A stretch of 64,000 bases of DNA from Acidimicrobiales bacterium (GTDB lineage Bacteria; Actinomycetota; Acidimicrobiia; Acidimicrobiales; Poriferisodalaceae). The stretch's first letter is position 1; each line of letters begins with the position of its first letter. The translations under genes were made by a program, and so were the position numbers. The stretch covers positions 124,001 through 188,000 of the forward strand of contig JAWKIQ010000005.1 in assembly GCA_041394185.1 (NCBI GenBank), read 5' to 3'. The notes beneath the pieces were generated by a model. The model searched no databases, was not told the origin of the DNA, and saw only the letters and a list, made by a program, of their open reading frames with translations. Below, piece after piece: positions 34,248 to 42,612 of the stretch.

Positions 34248-35276
34248 GTGAACGTCGACCGGGTACTGCTGGCCGCACCGCGGGGCTTTTGCGCCGGGGT
34301 CGAGATGGCCATCAAGGCGCTGGCGTGGATGGTGCGCACGTTCGAGCCGCCTGTCTACTGCTATCACGAGATCGTCCACAACCAGATCGTGGTGGGCCGC
34401 TTCGAACAGCTCGGTGTGGTGTTCGTCGACGACATCGCCGAGGTGCCGGCAGGGCGCCCCATCATGCTCAGCGCCCACGGTTCTGCACCCGAGGTCGTTC
34501 AGGCCGCCAAAGACCAGGGTGGCTATGTCGTCAATGCGGTGTGCCCCCTGGTCACCAAGGTTCATCACGAAGTGCGGGTAAGGGCCGGCAAGGGTTACCA
34601 GATCGTCTACATCGGCCACGAGGGCCACGAGGAAGCCGTCGGCACGATGGCCGTGGCACCCGACGCCATCCACCTGGTCGAGACCACGCAGCAGGTGGCC
34701 GAGCTGCCCGACTTCGACACACCCACCGCTCTGTTGGCCCAGACCACGCTGTCGCACCGCGACTGGAGCGACATTCTCGACGAGGTTCGCAACCGCTTCC
34801 CCGACGTGTGGACACCCGGGCGCAGCGACCTGTGTTTCGCCACCACGAACCGGCAGAGCGCCCTGGCCGAGATTGCCGAGAAGTGCGATGTGGTCGTGGT
34901 CATCGGCAGCGCCAATTCGTCCAACACCCGGGCGCTCGAGCGGTTGGCCGTCGAAGCCGGAGCCCCCAGAGTGTTCCGGGTCAACTCTGCTGGTGAGCTG
35001 CCAGACGATCTCGCCGGCGTGGTGGGGGTCACCGCGGGCGCATCGGCCCCCGAGGAGCTCGTCGCCGAGGTCATCTCGCGCCTGGCGCCGGCCAACGGCG
35101 TCACCGAGGTCTCCATCACCACCGAGGACGAATACTTCCCTCCCCCGCGCGAGCTTCGCGATCTGCTTGCGGCCATCGAGCTGGCAGCTTCGGTGACCCT
35201 GGGCGCAACGGGCGCCGGCGCCCCACACATCGACCGCGACGTAGCCGCGTCAGCCGTTCTCGAAGCGCTGGCCTGA
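34248..35276 (+). CDS. ispH: 4-hydroxy-3-methylbut-2-enyl diphosphate reductase
   Basis: The last enzyme of the MEP isoprenoid pathway (342 aa): an iron-sulfur reductase making IPP and DMAPP. Cluster ligands are Cys15 (APRGFCAGVE), Cys99 (NAVCPLVTKVH) and Cys196 (DLCFATTNRQ). Substrate-binding motifs HEIVHN, SAHGSAP, AQTTLS and GSANSSNT are all present. GTG 34248 gives the family-typical start VNVDRVLLAAPRGFCAG. The presence of IspH shows isoprenoids are made by the MEP route. Confidence 0.96.
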   Translation: MNVDRVLLAAPRGFCAGVEMAIKALAWMVRTFEPPVYCYHEIVHNQIVVGRFEQLGVVFVDDIAEVPAGRPIMLSAHGSAPEVVQAAKDQGGYVVNAVCPLVTKVHHEVRVRAGKGYQIVYIGHEGHEEAVGTMAVAPDAIHLVETTQQVAELPDFDTPTALLAQTTLSHRDWSDILDEVRNRFPDVWTPGRSDLCFATTNRQSALAEIAEKCDVVVVIGSANSSNTRALERLAVEAGAPRVFRVNSAGELPDDLAGVVGVTAGASAPEELVAEVISRLAPANGVTEVSITTEDEYFPPPRELRDLLAAIELAASVTLGATGAGAPHIDRDVAASAVLEALA

Positions 35277-35289
35277 CGCCACGGTGGCG
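35277..35289. terminator. Short GC hairpin after ispH
   Basis: CGCCA-CGG-TGGCG forms a five-base perfect stem right after the ispH stop, between convergent genes. There is no T-run. It may help end transcription from both sides. Confidence 0.3.
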
Positions 35290-35308
35290 CTGCTGTGGCG
35301 CTTTCACC

Positions 35309-36298
35309 TCAGGGCTGATCGCTTCGCCAGAGCTTGCCAGCGTGGGTACGAAACTCGGTCTCGAGAGCCTTCCAATCCTCGTCGGCAACCTCAAACGACG
35401 CCGACGACCCGAGCTTGGCGAGATCTGACAACACCATTCCGAGGGGCGGGTGGGTCGATAAGACGTGTCCGCCCACTCGAACAGCCTCTGTGGCGATTGA
35501 TTGGCGGCGTCGTGGATCGAGACGGTCGAACGCTTCGGACACGCCCTCCCAGAGATCGGTCCTTTGCATCCTGGCACGAGACATCGCCCCGGTTGCCACC
35601 TCGCCGAGGGTCATGGTTTCGAGCGCAGAGATCACGGTTCGCGACCCGACAACTTCGGCGGCTCGGCGATTCGCACTGATTTCGGCCGGTTGACTCGCCC
35701 TCAGGTAGGACCTGGCCTGTACCCCGTACAACCAGCCGATGACGGCGGCCAACCCGGTTCTGGCGCCGAGCGTCTGCCAGGGGGCTGGCTTGAGCGTTTC
35801 GTGCCACCGATACAAGGTCGCCATCGACAACTGGAGTGGTATCGACCGCTCGACGTCAGAGTGCAGATGGGCCAGCTCATGGGCCAGAACCGCAACGCGC
35901 TGGTCGCGGTCGAGGGCGACCCACGCAGGCCAGCCGAATCCGACGACCCGACGGCGTCGCCAAGGTGACATGCGGGCAAACGCGTTGAAGTCGGAGGTGA
36001 TCAGAATCGAGTCTGGCAGTGGCGCGTCCATTTCTCGCGCCAATCGTTCCAATAGGGCAAAGAGATGCGGCGCCTCGGCAGGAGCGAGGTCCACGCCCGG
36101 TGGCAGGCCGTCGAATCGTGGTCGGCTGGCGAACACGAACCACGCGAGCGCTGCAGCCAACAGGACGCCCAACCAGTCGGGCCAGGCCACCGCCAGCAGA
36201 AGGAGCGAGCTGGCAGCCAACAACAGCCACATCGACAACACTGCCACGGCCACCAGGCGCGCCATCAACTGGCGGTCATGATTGGATCCACCTGACAT
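35309..36298 (-). CDS. M48-family zinc metalloprotease (membrane)
   Basis: A 329-aa membrane protease of the M48 (HtpX/Ste24) type. Two N-terminal hydrophobic segments (about residues 12-57) precede the zinc site HELAH in VAVLAHELAHLHSDVERS. A downstream Glu in EISANRRAAEVVG probably gives the third ligand, although the usual ExEAD pattern is altered to SANRRA. Members degrade or process membrane proteins, often in stress. Confidence 0.82.
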   Translation of the reverse strand: MSGGSNHDRQLMARLVAVAVLSMWLLLAASSLLLLAVAWPDWLGVLLAAALAWFVFASRPRFDGLPPGVDLAPAEAPHLFALLERLAREMDAPLPDSILITSDFNAFARMSPWRRRRVVGFGWPAWVALDRDQRVAVLAHELAHLHSDVERSIPLQLSMATLYRWHETLKPAPWQTLGARTGLAAVIGWLYGVQARSYLRASQPAEISANRRAAEVVGSRTVISALETMTLGEVATGAMSRARMQRTDLWEGVSEAFDRLDPRRRQSIATEAVRVGGHVLSTHPPLGMVLSDLAKLGSSASFEVADEDWKALETEFRTHAGKLWRSDQP

Positions 36299-36382
36299 CG
36301 ACGCTGACGATAGTCCGTTGCGATTTGGAGGCTGGTTTGCGCCGGTTTTCGGGGCAAGGTCGCCTCCAGATCGCGGCGGGGG

Positions 36383-37342
36383 TCAGCCCAGGCGATAGAC
36401 CCTGCGGGCCGACCCGGCGAACAGATCGGCCCGCTCGGAGGGTGAATAGTCGGCCGACACCAAGTCGAACGCCTGCCACAACACCGCATAGTCGATGGTC
36501 TGGCCGTCGACGGGATAGTTCGACTCGAACAGGCAACGATCCGGCCCCAACGCATCGATTGCCGCCCTGATGGTGTCGCCCCAAACCTCTGCGACCTCCT
36601 CGGCACCGGGACGCCCCGAGCGATAGACGGCACCGAACCGGCTCATGCCGATGCCGCCCAGCTTCATCCACACGTTGGGGCATGCGGCCAGATCGACATA
36701 CGAGCGGCGCAGATCGCTGTGCACTTCGTCCCAACGGCCGGCCCACACGCCAACTCCGATGGGGCCTCCCAGGTGGTTGACGACGATCTGGAGGTCGGGA
36801 ACCTCGCGTGCGAGCGCAACCACCTCGCCCAGCTGGTGGTGATACTGCCAGGCCTCGAAGCTCAGCCCACGGTCGCACAGTTGCCGCGCCCCGGCGACAA
36901 ACTCGTCGCGGCGGTACAGATCGGCCGGAGGTTCGCCTCGATTCGAGACCACTTCGGGTGTTCCAGAACGGGCACCGGAATGGCGGATGCCCCTGAAGCG
37001 CCCGCCACCTGCGTCGATGTGGGCGTCGAGCACCTGGCCGACCGCCGCGCCCAGCATCAGGTTGGCGTGGCCGACGATTGCGGCGATGCGAGCTGCGCCG
37101 CCGCCGTCGCTGGCGTCGCACCGACCGGCGACCCACTCGGTTTCACCGACGGGCTTCAGAGCCTCGGGCCCCTCGGTTCGATAGTTCGATCCACAGTCGA
37201 TGAACACGGTTTCGGTCACACCGTCGACACCGGCCGTGTCGGCCAGAAGCTCGGGCAGGTCGTAGCGGCCATAGGGCGAGTCATAGTCCCAGAGATGATG
37301 GTGGGCATCGACGATTTCCTCGACCGCACTGTGGTTCGTCAT
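36383..37342 (-). CDS. Amidohydrolase family protein (lactonase/TIM-barrel type)
   Basis: A 319-aa amidohydrolase-2 protein resembling L-fuconolactonase/4-sulfomuconolactone-type enzymes. It has VDAHHHLWDYDSPYGRYDL at the N-terminus, RGIRHSG in the barrel, VVNHLGGP centrally and LFESNYPVDGQTIDY near the C-terminus. It probably hydrolyses a lactone or related ring. ATG 37342 overlaps the regulator stop (ATGA), so regulator and enzyme are coupled. The 84-base gap after it holds no gene. Confidence 0.82.
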   Translation of the reverse strand: MTNHSAVEEIVDAHHHLWDYDSPYGRYDLPELLADTAGVDGVTETVFIDCGSNYRTEGPEALKPVGETEWVAGRCDASDGGGAARIAAIVGHANLMLGAAVGQVLDAHIDAGGGRFRGIRHSGARSGTPEVVSNRGEPPADLYRRDEFVAGARQLCDRGLSFEAWQYHHQLGEVVALAREVPDLQIVVNHLGGPIGVGVWAGRWDEVHSDLRRSYVDLAACPNVWMKLGGIGMSRFGAVYRSGRPGAEEVAEVWGDTIRAAIDALGPDRCLFESNYPVDGQTIDYAVLWQAFDLVSADYSPSERADLFAGSARRVYRLG

Positions 37343-37851
37343 CGGTGCATCTCCGCAAGCCTCGTTCCGATTTCGGCTAGTGCGTTCCTGAGCTCGACGG
37401 GCAACAAGACCTCGAACTCTGGACCCAGCGCCATCAACTCTCGCACGGCCGCATCGTAGGACTCGAACCGGAACGACCCCTCGAGCCAATCGGCTCGGTC
37501 GGCAGGAGGTTCGAATGTGGGCCGCTGCCGCCAGCCGCTGGGCCGCCCGACCACCAGCGCGGTCTGCAGCGCCGCGGGCGAAACGCGCACACGAACCCGA
37601 CGCAGCCGACCCCGACCCTCGGCCATCCCCGACGGCAGACTCGGGATTTGCTGGTCGAATGTGTCGAGCAACTCGAATCCGCCACCCGGGCCGCGCACCG
37701 CAAACACGGGCACACCCGAACCACTCAAGGCCTCGATATCGCGCAGAACCGTGCGCTGAGACACCTCCAGTCGCTCTGCCAACTCGCGCGCGGTCAACCG
37801 GCCGCCGTTGCGCAGGAGCAACAGCAAGTTCAAAAGCCGGCCGGCCCTCAC
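37339..37851 (-). CDS. HTH/WYL-type transcriptional regulator, short form
   Basis: A 170-aa regulator. The N-terminal HTH is LTARELAERLEVSQRTVLRDIEALSGSG, the DeoR/HTH-11 type used by WYL-domain proteins, and VFAVRGPGGGFEL is the usual wing. The C-terminal ~90 residues match only the end of a WYL-type protein (WLEGSFRFESYDAAVRELMALGPEFEVLLP). The middle is missing, so this is about half normal length. It is the first gene of a two-gene unit with the amidohydrolase and may control it. Confidence 0.75.
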   Translation of the reverse strand: MRAGRLLNLLLLLRNGGRLTARELAERLEVSQRTVLRDIEALSGSGVPVFAVRGPGGGFELLDTFDQQIPSLPSGMAEGRGRLRRVRVRVSPAALQTALVVGRPSGWRQRPTFEPPADRADWLEGSFRFESYDAAVRELMALGPEFEVLLPVELRNALAEIGTRLAEMHR

Positions 37852-37937
37852 AGCGACGTCTCAAACATTCACGACATATGGTGTCAGGAATTGGATGCGA
37901 CAGTTCACGCAACCCACATCCGATCGCTGGAGACGTC

Positions 37938-38381
37938 ATGCAACACCACATCGAAGGAGCCGGAACCGAGGACGACCCCTGGATCCTCACCACCCCACCA
38001 GGTCAGTCCGAGTTCGATGCCTGGCGCGACGAGCAGGCCGATCCACCGGCGCTGGTGATAAGGGTCGGGTCCACCAAGCTGAGCTACCACTTGCGTTGCA
38101 TCGCCGACCTCCACCAGATGCTGACCGAACACGGCGACTGGATGCCGCTGGGCAACGCCGACGAACAGAAGGCCGCCAAGCCCGGAACCGTCGAAGAATG
38201 GGCACGGTCAGACGACAACCCGGTTGGCGGCTGGTATGGCCTGCGCAAGGGCTATCGGGGTCGATTCGGCAACTATGTGCCGCCGGTGTTGGAGGCGTTG
38301 GGTCTTGCCGAGGTCGAGCACAACGCCCGCAACAACCGAATGAGGGCCATCGCGTCGCCAGATGGTGCCCAGTTGACCTAG
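37938..38381 (+). CDS. Conserved actinobacterial protein of unknown function
   Basis: A 147-aa soluble protein from ATG 37938. The sequence has strong conserved-looking blocks: HHIEGAGTEDDPWILTTPPG, YHLRCIADLHQML, EHGDWMPLGNADEQK, NPVGGWYGLRKGYRGRFGNY and HNARNNRMRA. I recognise it as a widespread small actinobacterial protein without a known role. Its stop codon shares CTAG with the stop of the convergent plsC gene. The 86-base gap on its left is the divergent promoter region with the regulator. Confidence 0.72.
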   Translation: MQHHIEGAGTEDDPWILTTPPGQSEFDAWRDEQADPPALVIRVGSTKLSYHLRCIADLHQMLTEHGDWMPLGNADEQKAAKPGTVEEWARSDDNPVGGWYGLRKGYRGRFGNYVPPVLEALGLAEVEHNARNNRMRAIASPDGAQLT

Positions 38382-39124
38382 TCCATCGGGGGCGGCTCGA
38401 CCGCCCGGTCGTACTGGTTCTGGTTGCCGGCGCGAACCTGCGCCTTGTCGTAGAGGTCCTGCAGGACCTCTCGCAGTTCGAGGGTGGTCTGCTGCACCGC
38501 CTTGCGCGACACCCTGCCAGATTCCTTGCGGGCGGGCGGCATTATCGGCTCGCCGACCACCAGGTGCACCTTCACCGGGTAGATGAAGTTGCGGCCCTTG
38601 GGCATTGCGTTCTCGGACCCGCCGATGCCCATCGGCACAATCGGCACACCGCAGCGGGCGGCGACATAGACCGCTCCGTCCTTCAACGGATAGACCCTGG
38701 GCCCCCGCTTGCGTTCGCCCTCGGGAAACAACACGGCCGGTTCGCCACGCTCGATGACATCGATGGTGGTCTGAAGGGCCTCACGATCGGCCTGTTCGCG
38801 GCTGACCGGGAACCCGCCGAGCGCCGACAGGGCCCATGCTGCGTACTTGTTCTTCCACATCGAGTCCTTTCCCATGAAGCGAAGCCGACGCGGGAACACG
38901 GCCTGCAGCGGGGTGTCGAGGTACGAGCGATGAACCGGTGCAAGCACGAACGCACCGTGCTTGGGAATGTTGTGGGTGCCCTCGATGGTCAGCCTGAACC
39001 ACAGCTTGAACGCAACCCACACAAACGCCTGGCAGAAGCGGTAAAGCGCCCGGGCGGGCAGCCCTTCGCCCGAGAAGAACCCCTCGCCCGAGGGACGGTA
39101 CACACCGTCGGAATCGACCTTCAC
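38378..39124 (-). CDS. plsC: 1-acyl-glycerol-3-phosphate acyltransferase (PlsC-like)
   Basis: A 248-aa acyltransferase that makes phosphatidic acid from lysophosphatidic acid, or a close relative. Catalytic motif I is HRSYLD (HX4D). Motif III is LFPEGERKRG, and VPIVPMGIGG is motif IV. A membrane-associating N-terminal helix is suggested by LYRFCQAFVWVAFKLWF. The start overlaps the aroA-cmk stop (ATGA), making it the last gene of the scpA-to-plsC operon. Confidence 0.88.
   Translation of the reverse strand: MKVDSDGVYRPSGEGFFSGEGLPARALYRFCQAFVWVAFKLWFRLTIEGTHNIPKHGAFVLAPVHRSYLDTPLQAVFPRRLRFMGKDSMWKNKYAAWALSALGGFPVSREQADREALQTTIDVIERGEPAVLFPEGERKRGPRVYPLKDGAVYVAARCGVPIVPMGIGGSENAMPKGRNFIYPVKVHLVVGEPIMPPARKESGRVSRKAVQQTTLELREVLQDLYDKAQVRAGNQNQYDRAVEPPPMD
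38452..38471. repeat. Perfect 20-bp palindrome inside plsC
   Basis: AGAGGTCCTG followed immediately by its complement CAGGACCTCT, near the 3' end of plsC (codons for LREVLQDLYDK). A 20-base perfect palindrome is unlikely by chance at a given site, yet the encoded residues look natural. It may be a chance result of codon choice or a protein-binding or transcript-end structure. Confidence 0.5.
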
Positions 39125-41142
39125 TGGTTCGGCTCCTCTTGCTCGGCCCAGATAGCCCGGGCGCGGCTGGCGATCTCTGACACCAGATCTTCCACCGTGC
39201 GATCGCTGGTGTCGATCGTGACCGCGTCGTCGGCGGCGCGCAGCGGGCTGTCCTTGCGACTGCTGTCGGCCAGGTCGCGGCGCTCGATGTCGGCCGCGAT
39301 CTCGTCGAGAGTGGCTGCGTCGGGGCCGGTGAGGCCCTTGGCCTGCATCTCGGCCAGGCGACGGCTGGCCCGCACGTCCACACGGGCGGTCAGGTAGATC
39401 TTGATCGGAGCGTCGGGAAACACCACCGTGCCGATGTCTCGACCCTCCAGCACACAGCCGTCGCGGTCGAGGGCAAAGCGGCGTTGCAGCTGCACCAGCT
39501 CTCGCCGTACGGCTGGCACCGCCGAAACGGTCGAGACCACAGCGGTGACCTCAGGTGTTCGAATGGCCCTGGTCACGTCGACGCCGTCGACGGTGACCGT
39601 TTGCCCTACGTCGATGACCAGGGTGCGCGCCATTGCCGCAACCACCTCGGAATCGTTGGGGTCTATCCCCCGGTCGAGGGTGGCCCATGCGACCGCTCGA
39701 TACATGGCTCCGGTGTCGAAGTGGTCGACGCCCAGCGCCTGGGCCACCGCTCGCGACACCGTCGACTTGCCCGACCCCGCTGGTCCGTCAACGGCGACGA
39801 TGCGCGAGGTCGACACGCCGAGCCCTTCGAGGAAACCCCAATAGCCCGGGAAGGTCTTGCGCACGCAGTCGGGGTTTGCGATCTCGATACCGCTGTTCAC
39901 CAAGCCCAGGAGGGCAAAGCTCATGGCCATGCGGTGGTCGTCGTAGGTCTGAACCACACCCGGCGTGACGTCACCCGGCACCACGGTGAGCCCGTCACCA
40001 TCGTCTGTGGCCTCGACACCCAAACGGTTCAACTCCGTGACCACCGCAGAGATGCGGTCGGTCTCCTTGCGCCTGATGAACCCGATGCCCGACATACAGG
40101 TCGGCCCTTCGGCCGTCGCCGCCACCACGGCCAGGGTCTGAGCGGTGTCGGACACCTGCGACATGTCGACGTCCACACCCTCCAGATAGGCGGCGTCCTC
40201 GTCACTGCAATCGACCACTATCGATGTGCCGTCGTCGATGACGGTTGCACCCATCTGGGCCAACACGTCGACGAAGCCGACATCGCCCTGCAACGACCGG
40301 TGCGACAGCCCGGGCACAGCTACCCGTCCCCTGGTGACCGCAGCGGCAGCGAAAGCGTACGACGCGGCCGATGCGTCTGGCTCGACCTCGTAGTCGGTGC
40401 CGCAGTAACCGCCGGCAGCCACGATCCACTCGGTGCCATGCGGGCCCGAATCGGTCACATCGGCGCCGAAGGCTCTCATCACCGCCACGGTCATATCCAC
40501 GTACGGACGGCTGACCAACTCGGTGCCGACGCGCAGCACCAACCCCTGGGAGAACAGCGGACCAGCCATCAGTAGGCCGGACAAGAACTGGCTGGACGCA
40601 TCTCCGGCGACCTCGACCACACCACCGCCCAGCGATGCGCCAGGAATCGACATGGGCAGCCGCCCTGGTTCGCCGAGCGCTTCGACCCTGCCACCCAGAC
40701 GCTCGAGTGCAACTATCTGATCGTCGAATGGCCTGGCCCGTAGCTGGGGGTCACCGTCCAATGTCCACACGCCGGGCAACGCGGCCAGCACCGGCAATAA
40801 GAACCGGCTGGTGGTGCCGCTCTGGTTGGCGAACAGCTCGGCGTGCTGGGGCCGCGACGACGCCAAACCTCCGATGCCGGTGACGCTCACCGTGCAGCCG
40901 GCGCGGTCTATGTCGAGATCTGCACCCAGCCTGGCGACGGCGTCGAGCATGGCCTCGGTGTCGTCGGCGAACAGCACCCCTTTCAGCACGCTTGTGCCCT
41001 CGGCCAGCGCCGCCAGCAACAGGGCCCGGTTGGTGATGCTCTTCGAGCCGGGCAGGTGGGCCACCGTGTCGATTGGCCGGAAGACAGGCAGCACCCGATA
41101 GGTACCTGGCCCGCCTGTAGGCAGACCTCGAGTACCCGTCAT
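39121..41142 (-). CDS. aroA-cmk: Fusion of EPSP synthase (AroA) and cytidylate kinase (Cmk)
   Basis: A 673-aa two-enzyme fusion. Residues 1 to about 445 are 3-phosphoshikimate 1-carboxyvinyltransferase (shikimate pathway), with PGSKSITNRALLLAAL, the SGTTSRFLLPVLAAL loop and QTYDDHRMAMSFALLGL. From about 446 the sequence is cytidylate kinase (CMP/dCMP phosphorylation), with P-loop GPAGSGKS at 453-460, DTGAMYRAVAWA, and LEGRDIGTVVFPDAPIKIYL. The join shows no long linker. It overlaps tyrA and plsC by ATGA on each side. Cmk is the conserved member of this genomic neighbourhood. Confidence 0.93.
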   Translation of the reverse strand: MTGTRGLPTGGPGTYRVLPVFRPIDTVAHLPGSKSITNRALLLAALAEGTSVLKGVLFADDTEAMLDAVARLGADLDIDRAGCTVSVTGIGGLASSRPQHAELFANQSGTTSRFLLPVLAALPGVWTLDGDPQLRARPFDDQIVALERLGGRVEALGEPGRLPMSIPGASLGGGVVEVAGDASSQFLSGLLMAGPLFSQGLVLRVGTELVSRPYVDMTVAVMRAFGADVTDSGPHGTEWIVAAGGYCGTDYEVEPDASAASYAFAAAAVTRGRVAVPGLSHRSLQGDVGFVDVLAQMGATVIDDGTSIVVDCSDEDAAYLEGVDVDMSQVSDTAQTLAVVAATAEGPTCMSGIGFIRRKETDRISAVVTELNRLGVEATDDGDGLTVVPGDVTPGVVQTYDDHRMAMSFALLGLVNSGIEIANPDCVRKTFPGYWGFLEGLGVSTSRIVAVDGPAGSGKSTVSRAVAQALGVDHFDTGAMYRAVAWATLDRGIDPNDSEVVAAMARTLVIDVGQTVTVDGVDVTRAIRTPEVTAVVSTVSAVPAVRRELVQLQRRFALDRDGCVLEGRDIGTVVFPDAPIKIYLTARVDVRASRRLAEMQAKGLTGPDAATLDEIAADIERRDLADSSRKDSPLRAADDAVTIDTSDRTVEDLVSEIASRARAIWAEQEEPNQ

Positions 41143-42215
41143 GCCAGGCTCCGCACGCCCGGGCGGAACCCACGGGCGATCAGGCCACCCCTGAACAGAT
41201 CGACCTGATCGAGGGCGATCACCATCACCATCACGCCGAAGTCGCCCTCGGGTGAGTGGGCAACCTCGAAGTCGTAGACGTTCACCAGCAGCTCGCCGGC
41301 CAGGGTGAACACCTCGGCAGCTGCGCCTGGTCGATCCGGAATGGGAATGCGCATCTCGGCCAGGTTCTCGGCCGGCGGGGCCGAAGAAGGCAGGTTGGTG
41401 CGGGCCGCCCTGGCCTTGTTCAGCGACTCGAAGATCGCGTTGCGATCGGACTGGGCGACGCTGAGCTTGAGCGCCTGCAGTTCGCCCACCAGCGCATCGA
41501 TGACACCCACGATGGCCGACTGGTTCTCGACACAGATGTCCGGCCAGATGGCCGGGTGCCCGGCCGCGATGCGGGTCATGTCTCGGAAACCGCCAGCGGC
41601 CAAACGCAACAGGGCCGCGTGGTCGACAGAGCGAGCGTCGGCCAGACGCATCAGCGCGGCGGCGGTCAAGTGCGGCACGTGGCTGACGACTGCGACTATC
41701 TCGTCGTGGCGCGACGCCTCGATGGCCAGCACATCAGACCCGAAGGCACGCACCACCGAGGCCACATCGGCGACTGTGTCGTCTGCGGTTGTGGGGTTGG
41801 GTGTCAGCACCCACACGGCGCCGTTGAACATGTCGGAGCGGCTGCCGCTGAGGCCCTCCTGCTCGCTGCCGGCCATCGGGTGGCCACCGACGAACCTCGG
41901 GTCGTCGATGGCCGTGACGATGCGCCCCTTGACCGACGCCACATCGGTCACCAGGCCCCGGGTCGAAGCCAGCACGTCCGCGGCCACCGACGGCACGGAC
42001 GAAGCCGGAGTGGCGATGAACGTGATCCGGGCATCGGGGTCGAGACCCACCGCCGAGACGATGCCTCGCTCGACGGCTTCTGACTCACGAGCGTCTACCG
42101 CGTCGGTTCCGTGCACACGCCAACCCGACTGGGCCAGCGCCAAAGCGACCGAGCCGCCGATCAGCCCCAAACCGACGACGTTGGCCGACCTGTCTGCTCC
42201 CGGATCGAGCGTCAC
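41139..42215 (-). CDS. tyrA: Prephenate dehydrogenase with C-terminal ACT-like domain
   Basis: A 358-aa enzyme that oxidatively decarboxylates prephenate to 4-hydroxyphenylpyruvate for tyrosine synthesis. The NAD site is GLGLIGGSVALALAQSGWRVHGTD without its first residues in a canonical signal. The active-site region is GGHPMAGSEQEGLSGS, with the conserved His and Ser. The last ~70 residues (MRIPIPDRPGAAAEVFTLAGE) form an ACT-like domain likely used for feedback control by tyrosine. Overlaps of ATGA with aroH and aroA-cmk couple three steps of aromatic amino-acid synthesis. Confidence 0.92.
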   Translation of the reverse strand: MTLDPGADRSANVVGLGLIGGSVALALAQSGWRVHGTDAVDARESEAVERGIVSAVGLDPDARITFIATPASSVPSVAADVLASTRGLVTDVASVKGRIVTAIDDPRFVGGHPMAGSEQEGLSGSRSDMFNGAVWVLTPNPTTADDTVADVASVVRAFGSDVLAIEASRHDEIVAVVSHVPHLTAAALMRLADARSVDHAALLRLAAGGFRDMTRIAAGHPAIWPDICVENQSAIVGVIDALVGELQALKLSVAQSDRNAIFESLNKARAARTNLPSSAPPAENLAEMRIPIPDRPGAAAEVFTLAGELLVNVYDFEVAHSPEGDFGVMVMVIALDQVDLFRGGLIARGFRPGVRSLA

Positions 42216-42595
42216 CTGGCCTGATCCTCGACCACCAGATCGGGCCGCAGGACCTGCGCTCCGTGGAGATACACGTGGCTGACCTGGTCACGGGTTAGGT
42301 CGGTCTCGAAGTGCATCATCAACCTGACACACAGCGGAACCGAGCCGTCGACGTCGAGCTCTTGGGCGCCCGTCATGGGCACACCCGCCAGATCGACGCC
42401 GTGGCGTGCAGCCGTTGCGGGGTGCATGCTCGAAATGTCGGGTGTGGCGGTGAACAGGATCGACACGATGTCGGGGTTGGCGATGTCGTTGCGGCGCATG
42501 ACCTCCATCACCAACTCGGGTACGCGCTCGCTCAGATCGGCGGCGGTGTCGGCATCGACGGTCGTCGCCCCTCGGGCGGCTCTGACAGATCTCAC
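42212..42595 (-). CDS. aroH: Chorismate mutase, AroH (monofunctional beta-alpha) type
   Basis: A 127-aa AroH-class chorismate mutase converting chorismate to prephenate, the substrate of the TyrA encoded next. The family start VRSVRAARGATTVDADT includes the catalytic Arg. Other conserved parts are VMRRNDIANPDIVSILFTATPD, the mid-protein MTGAQELDVDGSVPLCVR and the C-terminal HVYLHGAQVLRPDL. GTG 42595 is chosen because AroH homology begins exactly there; longer upstream frames lie antisense-like within rluB. It overlaps tyrA by ATGA. Confidence 0.9.
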   Translation of the reverse strand: MRSVRAARGATTVDADTAADLSERVPELVMEVMRRNDIANPDIVSILFTATPDISSMHPATAARHGVDLAGVPMTGAQELDVDGSVPLCVRLMMHFETDLTRDQVSHVYLHGAQVLRPDLVVEDQAR

Positions 42596-42612
42596 GGCCG
42601 ACGATCGTAGTG

